A stretch of 64,000 nt of DNA from NCBI GenBank assembly GCA_028554645.1, contig JAQOOI010000080.1:1302001-1366000 (forward strand), in the 5' to 3' direction. Each line of letters opens with the position of its first letter. The first letter of the stretch is position 1. Both the position numbers and the translations under genes were made by a program. Origin of the DNA: Omphalotus guepiniiformis. Taxonomy: Eukaryota > Basidiomycota > Agaricomycetes > Agaricales > Omphalotaceae. Of the stretch, positions 34,944 to 46,505 are shown piece by piece. The notes under the pieces are model-generated. The model was given only the letters and a program-made list of their open reading frames with translations, made no database searches and had not been told where the DNA came from.

Positions 34944-37936
34944 CTACGAAGCCGAAGGTGGACGCCCTAATGTTATATCCAATTTTGCCGCCAATTGGAG
35001 AACCTCTTGCTCCACTTCGGATAACCGTGCACGCCTGGGATGCAGATCCGAGTCAGCCAATTTCAGAATTATTAGACAAAGAGAGACTAACTCGAAACTC
35101 GACCGTTCTCCAAGTTCAAACGCCTGAGAAAAGCCTAGTCCCTTGCTGTTTTCTGCCACCTTGATCTGTCGTTGTTTCTCTTTTTCAATCATAGTCTTGA
35201 GACTTGGCATCAGACGCGCGTATTCACGCTCCAGCTGCGTTAAAGAATGAGGAACTGAGCTCCTGACATATATATCAAGATGACTGACCAGTCTTGTCCT
35301 TGCAGCGAGAGAGCTTTCATCGTATTTTCCAGCACCTATTACGCTCTCCTTCATCCTCTTCAGCTCCTCGAACCACTTCGTTTCGTATTCGCTCAGTTCC
35401 GGAGAGGCTTTCTCCATCATCGTTTGTAGCATTCGATCTAACCTTCGAAGCAAGAGCTTCTGATCCTCTTCTATCTTGTGTAACCGGACTTCACTTGCTT
35501 CCCGCCTAGGCCCTTTCAGCTTTTCCACGAGAGAGAGGAGCTCGCGACATTTGCCAGTGAGTCTCATAAGTTCTTGACATTGCAATGCGACTCTTCCCTC
35601 AGCACCGCGCTGCGCAAGCTGAATTTCGTGTATTTGTCCGCTAAGACGCGCCACAGTTGTTGCGATATACCGCAGGGTGTCAGGAGTGAGCATGATATCT
35701 GTTTGTTTCGTGCCTGCAGGCAGTGAAAGTCGAGGGTTGGACGGTAGGCCAGCAGGACGAGACAGCACTGGAGGAGGTTGCCATGGCTCCGTCCCGAGAA
35801 GAGAAATGTAGGCTGGAGGACCGTCGCCGATGGGTTCCAGTTTCGTGCCCGAGGATTCGGATGTTCGTTTTGAAGGGGGCGGAACAAACGACTGTGGTTG
35901 CGGAGACTCGGGACGAGGATTGAGCGAAAACGAAGTTATTCGCATCGCAGATGTCAGCACGTATATGCTATATGATAAGTATACATCGTCTGGAATAGCT
36001 AGAGCTATTACTGGATTGGAGGCTCTTATTCAAAGATGTTATTAGTCAAACGAATGGACTAATTAATTATCATTCACGTACTTCCGCTCGACTGAGAACG
36101 TCGATAAAATAGGTTGGACACCAGAAGTTGCTGTAAGATCTGGAGAGAATTCGCTCGTATCATCGTCGGCGCGAAGGGCCTGAAAGAGGCTTTGTAGAAT
36201 TGGTCGAAGATGCAGCGCATGTACCCCGAAGGCGTGATAAACATATATTGTGTATAGGTGTATTGGATCCAGTTGAAAAACAGGATAGTTGCCTTGTAGC
36301 AACTCCAGCGCATAGTGATCGCCTTGAGATGAAGGTAATGAATTGAGCGAGGAAACTAAACCCAAATCAATGGATTCATAAACTGCAAGCATTGGCAAGT
36401 CTTGGGGGGAACTATGGAATGGGAGGTATGAGGAGCTATGTAAGTGCATAGAAGGGTATTCGTTTACTTGTCTGTTTTCCCATCTCGCCTCTACCTTTTC
36501 CACGTCTAGGCAGACATCGACCTTGCCATCTTGATAAGTGATCAAGACGACGCCCAAATTTTCTGTCGTGTCCCCCTCCTCGTTCCTTTCTTCAGCATAG
36601 TCTTGCCCAAATGAAAGATAGGTTATATCAGTTGCATCGCCTCCTTCACTTCCCTCGATCATCCTAGGTGAAGGCTGCAGGAGAAAAGGGCCTTGTCGAG
36701 CAGCAGGGGCCTTGATCGTGGCTGGAGGATGCATCGATATTGACCGAGAGGGAGCCGGGAATACAGTGCCAGCAGGTAGTTGTTTAAGTAGAGCATTTAT
36801 ATATTTATGCTGGTAGTCATATAGTGTAGACAGATTTTTGGATGCAGAAGATGTGCTTTGCGCAAGAAACTCCTGCTTGGCAGAAACGAAGCATTCAAGA
36901 GAATGCACGTAAGCTGAAGGAACGGATCTGTAATGGCCGCGCACGTTCAGCGAGAGTCACAGCACAAGACAGAGAACACCAACGCATTCTGAGGCATATA
37001 AGGGCATATAGCATAGACATCACCCGACCTCATTAGAACATAGACAGTGAGAGGACCCCAGTCAGCTCTACCCTTTCCAAGAGTGAATGACGCTACTTCA
37101 CGCTCAGAAGAATCTTCTGCAACGAAAGACTTCCTGGACTTTCTTTCAGGGGCAAAGGATAACACCTGCTGAGGTTCTTCGCTATCTACCGAGATGTCGT
37201 ATTCTCTAGTTAAAGGTCAGCGACACTGTCCAAGCGAATAAATGCAAGAGTAGCACCTCAATTTCCCGTCTACAGTCATGACTATGAGAGTCGAACCGGC
37301 TTCTCCCAGCGGGTGCCATTCGATCTTTGCTATTGGCGTCGCAGAGTCTGATGCATGGTAAAATTGACCAATTTGAACAGATCTAGAAAGAACATCTTGA
37401 GAAAGTTTGATACGAACCATATCGCATGCTCATACTTGCAATCAATCGTGTCTGGCACCAGCCTATGATAGCCAGCACGCGGGAGCACTACGACTGCGAC
37501 CTGGAACGCGCCGGCAACCGCCAAGAGCTTTCCACTCGAGTTCAAGGAGAGCTGATGTATCTCAAATTGAATATTGGGTGTATGTAACGTCTGTTTGAGA
37601 ACGGCGGGTCAGCATTTTACACAGGACAAATGAATTCTTTGTATGTACTTTATATCGCTTCATATGACTTCGCTGAAATTTTGTTTCGCCAAGAGAAGTA
37701 ATTCTAAGCTCCTTTCCGGCCGCAACTATAAGGTCTGTATCCCTAAGCACCATGACTTGCCGACGACCTGACGGTGTTGTGGTATTTTCTGAGGAATCTA
37801 CATGGGTGAATCGTGGAAGAGTGCTTGAAGACAGTTCAAGAAAGTTGTCATCACGAATGACCGAGCCTCCGAGATTGTGCGGTGGAGAGAAGATAGGATG
37901 ATTGTCAAGCAGAGAAGACGGCTCGTCGTTATCCAT
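34944..37936 (-). CDS. Nuclear pore protein, NUP82/NUP88 family
   Basis: Minus strand, six exons. The N-terminal half is a beta-propeller like Nup82/Nup88: LLDNHPIFSPPHNLGGSVI, DTDLIVAAGKELRITSLGE, TPNIQFEIHQLSLNSSGKLL, IAKIEWHPLGEAGSTLIVMT, DGKLREYDIS and WGPLTVYVLMRSGDVYAICP. The last 300 residues (35960-34944) are Pro-rich and then strongly coiled-coil, the part that binds the Nup159/Nsp1 partners. The complex sits on the cytoplasmic face of the pore and supports mRNA export. The start at 37936 places HPIF near the N-terminus as in homologues; an in-frame ATG at 38047 would lie only 12 bp from the PSMA3 start. It is convergent with the transporter gene. Confidence 0.82.
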
Positions 37937-38009
37937 GCTAATGAGCTCAATGACTGAAAACTTGGACTTGGATTCTCGGACGCGACTGTTTGTAATTCTC
38001 ACGGTGACT

Positions 38010-38017
38010 GACGCGTC
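38010..38017. promoter_or_regulatory. GACGCGTC palindrome upstream of PSMA3
   Basis: A perfect 8-bp palindrome lies 43 bp before the PSMA3 start codon and 74 bp before the preferred nucleoporin start. Matching sites occur in the RPN12/PRE3 promoter. Candidate factor-binding site; function inferred. Confidence 0.35.
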
Positions 38018-38059
38018 TGAGTCGCTTGCGCGTCCAGTTCTGATCATTTCACTTACACT

Positions 38060-39123
38060 ATGACTTCCATTGGCACTGGCTACGATCTTTCAGCAAGCAC
38101 TTACTCTCCAGATGGTCGTATATTTCAAGTGCGCTGCTCTTTGTCTCTTCATATAGCAATTCACTAATCTCCAGTAGGTTGAATATGCGAATAAGGCAGT
38201 GGAAAACTCGGGGTGAGATTGTTCTCTACTGAGAACCTCTAGCAATCTCATTGATCTCTTGAAGAACCGCAATCGGTCTGAAAGTGAAAGACGGCATCGT
38301 ATTAGCTGTTGAGAAGCTAGTGCAGTCCAAGCTTTTGATTCCGGAGGCAAATCGAAGGATACAGACCGTCGACAGGCATATTGGGCTCGTACGGGATTTC
38401 AGCGCTTTTACTGTCTACATTCTCTTTATTCTATGATTCAAAAATAGGCAACGGCGGGTCTGCTCGCGGATGGTCGACAGTTAGCGAACAAAGCTAGAGA
38501 TGAATCGACCAACTACCGTGAATCCTTTAGAGCACCGGCACCACTGAAGGTACGTGGTCGTGTATCGGGGTCGATTTTCCGATGGCTGACCTGCTTTCAT
38601 CGATAGTATGTAGCAGACCGAATAGGCTCATATGTCCAAGTGTACACCCTATATTCTTCCGTCCGTCCCTTTGGAATCAGCACAATCATCGGTGGTGTGG
38701 ATCAAGACGGTCCATCATTGTTTGTGATTGAGCCTAGTGGCGTGTTCTATGTAAGTCAGAACCCACATCTATGGTCTACACCTTTCCAACGGGGACACAG
38801 GGTTATCATGGCGCCGCGGTTGGTAAAGGGCGCCAGCTCGCTAAGACCGAATTAGAGAAGCTGAAGATATCGGAACTCTCAACAAGACAAGCGGTACTTG
38901 AGGCGGCTAGAATGTGAGTGTGCTAATTACTCGGCTTTGGCCTCAGATACTGACACGATATCAAAGTATCTATCTTGTCCACGACGACTCTAAAGAAAAA
39001 GAATTCGAGCTGGAAATGTCATGGATTGGCGATGAAACGAACGGCCTCCATGTGCCTGTCCCCAAGGATCTACTTGCAGAAGCAGAACAAAAGGCCAAAG
39101 CTGCTCTTGAGACCTTCGAATAA
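38060..39123 (+). CDS. PRE10: 20S proteasome alpha subunit, PSMA3/Pre10 type
   Basis: A multi-exon gene starting [20 protein letters not shown], the exact N-terminal type of the PSMA3/C8 (yeast alpha7) subunit. [10 protein letters not shown] and [20 protein letters not shown] follow, then [95 protein letters not shown] and the end [18 protein letters not shown]. It forms part of the heptameric outer ring that gates the proteolytic chamber; alpha subunits are not catalytic. Introns are GT-AG. It is divergent from the nucleoporin and convergent with RPN12, 113 bp apart. The gene is complete. Confidence 0.95.
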
Positions 39124-39236
39124 TCTGGTTAATGTGCCAAATGTGTAATACCATTGAACTTTTGCGTATTGTAGCTTTTGCTATCCGGACCTTGGAAAAT
39201 GACAGCGAAATAAGCATTATCTGTGCGCACTCGGAT

Positions 39237-40291
39237 CTATACAATCTGCTCTAGTTCTCTAGCGTATGCTAAGGAAGCAGATATAAGTTTCTCTTTGGGT
39301 ATCTCTGTTTGCTCCTCCCCTTTTCTTGCAAATATTATCTTCGACGCGGTCAGATCGACCTGCCAGCCACGCTGTGTGCACCACGAATGTCAGTTGTATA
39401 GGTCCCAAGGAAGAAATGAAATTTACGCAACTTGCTGAGCAAAGGTCAGGAGCTCCGATTGTGTTCTGAAGAACAGCAGCGTGATGGCATCCTTCAATGG
39501 AAGGCTTTCGTATGCGGCTTCTTCGCAGCTGGCAATCTCATTTCTGCAGACAGGTAAGATTATAGTCAGCATACATTGCTGAAGACACACCTAATTGTAC
39601 CCATCAGACTGTCGACAAAGAATTTATATTCCTCGACTGGGGCTTCTTCTCTTGCATTCCAGACCTTGCTGTAACTGCCTTCCATTAGCCACTGCTCGAG
39701 GTTGACGGGATGACTGATATATGGGTTATCAGCAATGGCATCTGCAGATAGCGGCAGACTTTCAAGTGTCGTATGAAAATCGGCTATGCGATTTTGAGTA
39801 AGAAGTCGAATGAGGTTCAGACCTCGTAATGGGAATTCACGCTTGGAGGGAGGGAGAACGGAGCTAAGCGAATCAGCGGATATGAAATACTATCGAGAGA
39901 AGGTGTCGCTCACCTGTAATCTGTGTAAAATGTTTGAAGTTGAGAGAAATATCGGTCGAATGAAGGTACATCCCGTGTGCGGATACTCCAGATGGCCCCA
40001 ATCTCTAAGATATCGCCTGGAAGACATCCCATTAGTGCACGAATCAAGGATACTAGTATGTGTACACACGAGCAACGACCAAGTCATCCAGGGTGGGTTC
40101 ACCCTGAGGAATGAGCAATCCAGCTTCAATTAGACCGATCTGACCTGTATTAGTTGTAAGACTTAGTGTAAGAATGGATAAAATACCTTTAGCTGAGACA
40201 ACAAGACACCACACTTCTTCAAGTCTGATGGTTTGGCATTAAAGGATTTTTGGAGGTCGTTGTAGAGAGATCTAAGCTGATTGGGAGCCAT
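39237..40291 (-). CDS. RPN12: 26S proteasome lid subunit Rpn12 (PSMD8)
   Basis: Minus strand, starting MAPNQLRSLYNDLQKSF at 40291 and ending SLAYARELEQIV at 39237, about 270 residues in several short exons. Matches to the PSMD8/CSN8 family run through the whole protein: GLIEAGLLIPQGEPTLDDLV, VARDILEIGAIWSIRTRDVP, SFDRYFSQLQTFYTDYSSVL, GLNLIRLLTQNRIADFHTTL, NPYISHPVNLEQWLMEGSYS, KVWNAREEAP and DSLMGTIRNEIASCEEAAYE. Rpn12 is the last subunit to join the lid and licenses its docking on the base. It is head-to-head with PRE3, sharing 108 bp, and tail-to-tail with PSMA3. Confidence 0.93.
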
Positions 40292-40399
40292 GGTGGTTAT
40301 GTGCTGATGGCAGAGACGCGTGTATAGCTCGACGCGTCAGCTTCGTACCTCGTACTTTCTCACCTTTCTTTTTACTCCTCTTTCTATCTTCGTACTATC
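40292..40399. promoter_or_regulatory. Bidirectional RPN12/PRE3 promoter with two GACGCGT sites
   Basis: The 108 bp between the two start codons contains GACGCGTG at 40315-40322 and GACGCGTC at 40331-40338, one and a half helical turns apart, and a CT-rich tract near PRE3. The same octamer precedes PSMA3. Both genes encode proteasome subunits, so common control is plausible. No TATA box is evident. Confidence 0.45.
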
Positions 40400-41412
<1,013 letters not shown>

Positions 41413-41484
41413 TCTTTTTGCACTGTATCCATTCCTGTTATCAACAATTGATGCTCATGATTGAAACAGTCTGAGTACTGATTA

Positions 41485-43039
41485 CTATGGATCGCTGTAC
41501 ATGTATTCTTTATCCAGGTGAGCCATCGACCGGTACCTCGACCGTTTCACCCATTGAGGTTCTTCCTCCCATCCCAATCCTTCAAACATTGCTATCCTCC
41601 ACAGTGCTCTACCTACGGCACCCATATCTGCGGTTTTTGCTGTATGCTCGTCTGACATCAATAGGAACGCGTGACTAGCCTTCCTGTCGTCGCTGGCCTT
41701 GATTTGGTTCGCGGCCTCTTGGTCTCCCAAATCTTTTTTATCTCCACTGCTACCAGGAAGACGACTCCGGGAGCGAGCTTTTCGTTCAAGGTATAGAATG
41801 CGGTTTAATAAAGAGTAAAGTGAGGTGCGCTGCGCTGGGTCCGGAAACAAGGTCACACCATGATACAGTGGTATTCGTGCTTTAGAATGATGCGTGTCCT
41901 CCGGTAAAGACGCATCGTGGGATGCAGGATAGATAGTGCACGTCGGCAATGCAGGCCTTTGAGGTTGAACGGGCGTGTCGGAAACGGGCGGTAGAGGAGA
42001 CATAGAGCACTCTGGTCTCTTTTTCGACTGAGGGTTCCGGTTCAGAGGAGGGACAACAAGGACCGCTATGGCGTTAGGGAAAGGGACTGTCCCGGTCGTT
42101 TTGAGCCCCTGCCATTCCTCTCGAGTCAACCTCCGGATTAGAGTATGATGAGATAAATGTCGTGGACGATAATTCAGACTATCTGCGGCAATCTCAAGCT
42201 CTTGTAATACTCGTAGCCGGAGAAGATGTCGCACTTGATCTTCCAAGGATGAATGCAATCGAACATTGCGTACAGCTCGTTTATAAGCACCTAGACGCAT
42301 ATTAAGCTCAAGGTAAATGCAAACAAGAGAACAAAGCACACCTGTCGCTCTAAGTTGCTCGAAAGCATCTTTCCAACATAGAACGTAGACAGCTTTACCT
42401 GCTCTTCGCACTCTGAATCTGGAGTGTTCCAGTCCATCAGGCATAAGGACTGCTTCCGGATATTGGTTAGGAGAAATAAATCTCTGCCCACGGGAAGAGG
42501 GTACTCGCATTATACCGAGACGTATGAAAAAATCTGAATTTCATGAACTCAGACGGGAAAAAAAACAAAAATCGAGCCAGCGTACCAGACGGAAGGTAAT
42601 TCTCAGTCAAAACACATCTCCGTATCGGTGAGGCAAGCATCCGAACTAAAAACTAGGCATGAGACGTGGTCATAAGAGATGTATAGCAATGCAAAAATCA
42701 GAACATACGATATGGACTCGACCACCAACGCCTCTCCTCTTCAGTCATCTTTCTGGGACGGTCATAGGAATCCTTTCTACTCTTTGAGCGGTTTGCAACA
42801 AATACTCTGGGAGGCAAAGTTTTGCGGTGTACATAATCTCGGGAGCTAGTTATTGGATTTCCCGCAGTCAACAATATCGACTTGGAGTATTTTGCTGGGT
42901 GAAGCGAGGGGACAGGTCTCGGAGGTTTCCAGAGAGATTTACCGCGAAACCGAACGCTATCAAGAGAGAAAGGCTCAGGGGTTGAAGGCCTATTGCAGGA
43001 TTTTAATTTTTGAGCTAGACGAGGAAGAAGACGCGGCAT
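41485..43039 (-). CDS. Conserved basic protein, unknown; possibly mitochondrial
   Basis: At least four minus-strand exons. The N-terminus MPRLLPRLAQKLKSCNR is basic and amphipathic, and basic residues dominate the first 110, which fits a mitochondrial presequence. The junctions join cleanly: EERRWWSSPYLRMLASPIRR, CVLTENYLPSDFFIRLGIMR, VPSSRGQRFISPNQYPEAVL. Further on there is SRFRVRRAGKAVYVLCWKDA, then KTTGTVPFPNAIAVLVVPPL, and a C-terminal segment with MGAVGRALWRIAMFEGLGWE. The WWSSP...RRCVLT pattern looks strongly conserved, but I cannot name a domain. A mitochondrial translation or RNA factor is one guess with no direct support. It is convergent with PRE3 and divergent from the oxidoreductase gene. 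Confidence 0.65.
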
Positions 43040-43161
43040 GTACAGTGCATAGGCGGCTAAATTGGAGCAGGCGCCGGTACGTCGTTGACAATGATAACGA
43101 TATCTCTTTGCGAACACAACAATCATGCCGCTCTGTCTGCATCTTTATCATTATCAATACT

Positions 43162-44821
43162 ATGGCTTCCATCATTTCGGGCACAAAGATTCTCTGGAGG
43201 AAAACCTCAAAGCTAAAAGAATCACCCATGTACGCTCCTGATGTCTCCACTGGTGGCAAAGTTACAGTACCATATGAGCCTGTCACATTAGCTGTAATCG
43301 GTTGCGGGCAACGAGGAAAGGTTTGATTTTATGTCTCATTTTCTTGAACTCAATGGCTAAAACAGTCTCCCTGACAGGCTTATGGAGAATATGCGCTCAA
43401 GTGCCCCGAGGCTTGCAAAGTGGTCGCCATTGCTGAACCGCGTCCTTCTACTCAAAAACGCTATGCTGAGCAACACAAGGTCGATAATACGCTCGTTTTT
43501 CAGACCTGGAGAGACTTGTATGCTGCCTCTGCGGAAACTCTCAATACAATCGGAAAACGTCTAGCTGATGCGGTGATAATTTCTGTGCAAGATCGTATGC
43601 ACGTCGAAGTTGCGCTAGCATTCGCTGAGCAAGGGTACCACATCCTTTGCGAGAAGCCGATGGCGACTACGTCAGAAGACTGTATCCGGATGGAAGAGGC
43701 CATTAAGAAAGCTGGCACGATTTTTGGAATGGGTCATGGCAAGGCTTATCTCTTTGATATTTACAAAACTTATCCTGACCCGGCCACAGTTATGCGTTAT
43801 TCACCCTATAGTAAAGAAATCACAGCGATCGTGCAATCTGGATCCCTTGGTCGGTTAATCAATCTTGTCCAGGTCGAGCCAGTAGGGTACTACCACTTTG
43901 CCCACTCTTATGTTCGAGGAAACTGGGCGAACGAGAAGGAGAGTTCATTCTCCCTCATGACGAAAAGCTGTCAGTAAGTATCTGTATATCTCATTAATGT
44001 ATTGAGCCAATAATGCCCCGTCACGATATTGATATCATTTGCCATTGGATGGGACCGTCTGCGCCTGTCAAAGTCTCATCATTCGGTTCTCTGCAGCACT
44101 TTCGTAGATCAGCCAAGCCACTTGATGCAGGAGATGCGACTCGATGTCTTGACTGCAATGTCGAGAAAGACTGTCCATACAGTGCGAAAAAAGGTACACT
44201 GCAATGTTCGAGATTGTGTACGTTTCAGGCTCATCTATTCCTTTAGTGTACTTGGATCCTGTCGCTCGAGGAAACACTAATTGGCCAGCGGAAACTCTCG
44301 TCGATGATATTCCGGACATCGAGAACATAACTGAGGCCCTCAAAACTGGTCCCTACGGAAGATGTGTGTACGAATGCAAGAATGATGTTTGCGACAACCA
44401 AGTTGTGAATCTAGAATTCGAGAACGGAGCTACTGCCTCGTTCACCATGGTCGCATTTACTTCAGCCATTTGTGATCGACAGCTTCGCATGCACTTCACG
44501 CATGGAGAGATCATAGGAGATATGTCAACTTTCACTGTCACGGACTTTAGGCAGAACAAGACCAAGACTCATGTTCCTAAGAACGAGGGTGGTGGACACG
44601 GAGGCGGTGATTCTGGTTTAATACGGTCATTTGTGGAAGCCGTCAGAACAGGTAACCAGAAACTTTTGGGAACAGACGTTGGAGAGGTGCTGAAAAGTCA
44701 TATGACTGTGTTTGCTGCGGAAACAAGTCGGAAGACAGGTTCTGTAGTGAAGTGCGCTGAATTTGAACAAAAGGCTAGGGATTCGGTGCGAGAGACCTTG
44801 GCAAGCACAGTTCTCTGCTGA
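43162..44821 (+). CDS. Gfo/Idh/MocA-family oxidoreductase
   Basis: Five exons or so encode an NAD(P)-dependent oxidoreductase. The Rossmann start is PVTLAVIGCGQRGKAYGEYA; the family E-K-P catalytic lysine is in HILCEKPMATTSEDC; the C-terminal domain has SGSLGRLINLVQVEPVGYYH, SYVRGNWANEKESS, KSCHDIDIICHWMGPSAP and CLDCNVEKDCPYSAKK. Relatives act on sugars, inositols or bile pigments; the substrate is unknown. Two introns are odd. The one from 43739 has a GC donor (GCAAGG), is 51 nt, in frame and stop-free. The one at 43974-44023 has a perfect GTAAGT donor, but the junction needed for KSCHDIDI falls after GTCA with no AG; one missing G would fix it. Confidence 0.85.
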
Positions 44822-45104
44822 GTCTGTTCAATTCTACGCTGTATTTCTTGGTGTATTTGTATTGAATGTATCTTGCACAGCCAACGTTCGACATCCATTG
44901 CTTGTACTTTACACTGCACACACAAGAGTCGGTGTGTGCGCTCAGCGTTTCAGGTCCAAGATCTTTGTCAGCTGCGGGTTTGAGCTTATTTGCATACAAG
45001 AATGGCGGATCCATTGAAAATATTTCCCGTCTTTGGTTCCCAACTCGTGCCCCACTATATTCAGGAGTTGATTTCATCTTGTCGCCTCCGATATTCTTTG
45101 CGCC

Positions 45105-46073
45105 ATGTCTCCAGCTGTCGAGAAATTTCTGACACTTTCTGACGGGCGAGTGCTAGCGTGCTGCGAAAGTGGTAACGCATCTAGCACGACGGTTATTATC
45201 TTCCTTCAAGGTATATTTGGGTAGGAAGGATCGATCGTCTATCTGCCACTCTCCGGAATGCAGATGTGCATTATATGGCCCCTTGTGGCCCCCACTCATC
45301 CTGAAACTCAGCTCCTCGTCCCAGCCTCGTCCTATCAACTTCTCCTACGCAGCAGGTCTAGTCTCCGATATGAATGAACTGATCGATCACCTTCACCCCA
45401 ATGACTCTGCATTAAGACTCTATGTCGCTGGAGGCTCGTACGGCACTGTTGCTGCTCAGATCATGTACGGAGCTCCATTCGACCTATTTCCTCATGGTCG
45501 ACATATAGTCAGTTGTCTGCTTTTATCTCCATTTTCTCCGTTCCGGTGGCATCTAGACTACACGAAAGCTATGACATGGCAAAATTACATCTCGGTGGGA
45601 CCTCCGGCTCAGTACATTCCTTTTCGGCTCGTACCTCGCATGATAGCTATGCTTCTTCAACCAAAGCTCAAATCGGTTGACAAGGCCGAAGTGCTCTTAC
45701 ATAGCCTCCTATTCGATAGAGCTAGCAGTCAAGAGCGAGAGGCGGTTACTGCATGGAGAGAAAGGGAAGGCTTAACCGAAGGACAGTTTGAAAGAGAGAT
45801 GGCAGAAAATGCAGTGAAAAGCGTGTCAAAGACGTGGGCAGGTTTTGAAGAATGTTCTGATGTACTTCATGCAGACTGGGGCCTTCGCCCCGATCATTTG
45901 GATCAAGAGCATTGTAAACGCCCCATTCTCACCGTAGCATCGACAGAGGACGAGCGCTAGGACGAGATATGGCCACATGGCTGGCACATCATTACGCACA
46001 TTCGAGTCTCAGATGGATTCAGGGAGGCCACATCGCAGCAGTGTACGAGCTGGAAGAAATATGGGGAGAATGA
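45105..46073 (+). pseudogene. Alpha/beta hydrolase, upstream tandem copy, frameshifted
   Basis: It aligns along its whole length with the intact neighbour at 46506. It starts MSPAVEKFLTLSDGRVLAC, loses frame at about 45221 (GIFG then a stop; the next frame continues GRIDRLSATLRNADVHYM), shifts again near 45270-45290 before SSSSQPRPINFSYAAGLVSD, and a third time near 45952 after VASTEDER. The last frame reads ALGRDMATWLAHHYAHSS and WIQGGHIAAVYELEEIWGE to a TGA at 46071-46073. Each shift is cured by one added base. The nucleophile elbow AGGSYGTVAA and the final GGH are present, so the gene was or is a serine hydrolase. It is either a young pseudogene or a functional gene with three assembly deletions. 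Confidence 0.7.
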
Positions 46074-46505
46074 CTGCGTCTCAAGCTGTGAACTATGTAG
46101 TAGCGCCAGTAATCGTGTAAAGAATAGACTTGTAGCCGGTTAATTGACCCAGCGCTAGCCTTATGTGGCGGCGGCGGGTGCGAGAGCCGGACGATTTGCC
46201 GGTAGTTCAAGTTCACGCTCTCGTTTCCGACAACAAATGGGTCTCACTCACATTATGTCTCTGGTTCGTCGAATAACTCGAATACCGTTCTTTTCGGTTG
46301 ACTTTATGTTCATCTACTGAATACTATATGTACACGTATTTCTTTCAGAATCCGGTAATCGTCGATATCTTCCCGAGTCCAGATCTGCATCTCAATTGTT
46401 TAACTGCCCATCAAAGGCTTTAAATATATGGACATTCAAGCTGTGGGGAGTGACTCGGATCTACTTCTTTTTGGTAGTCCTCAGACCCCTTGGCACTGAG
46501 CAGCC

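Noticed and set aside
35294..35509. Plus-strand ORF within the nucleoporin coiled coil
   Set aside because: Antisense shadow of a coding exon; no domain.
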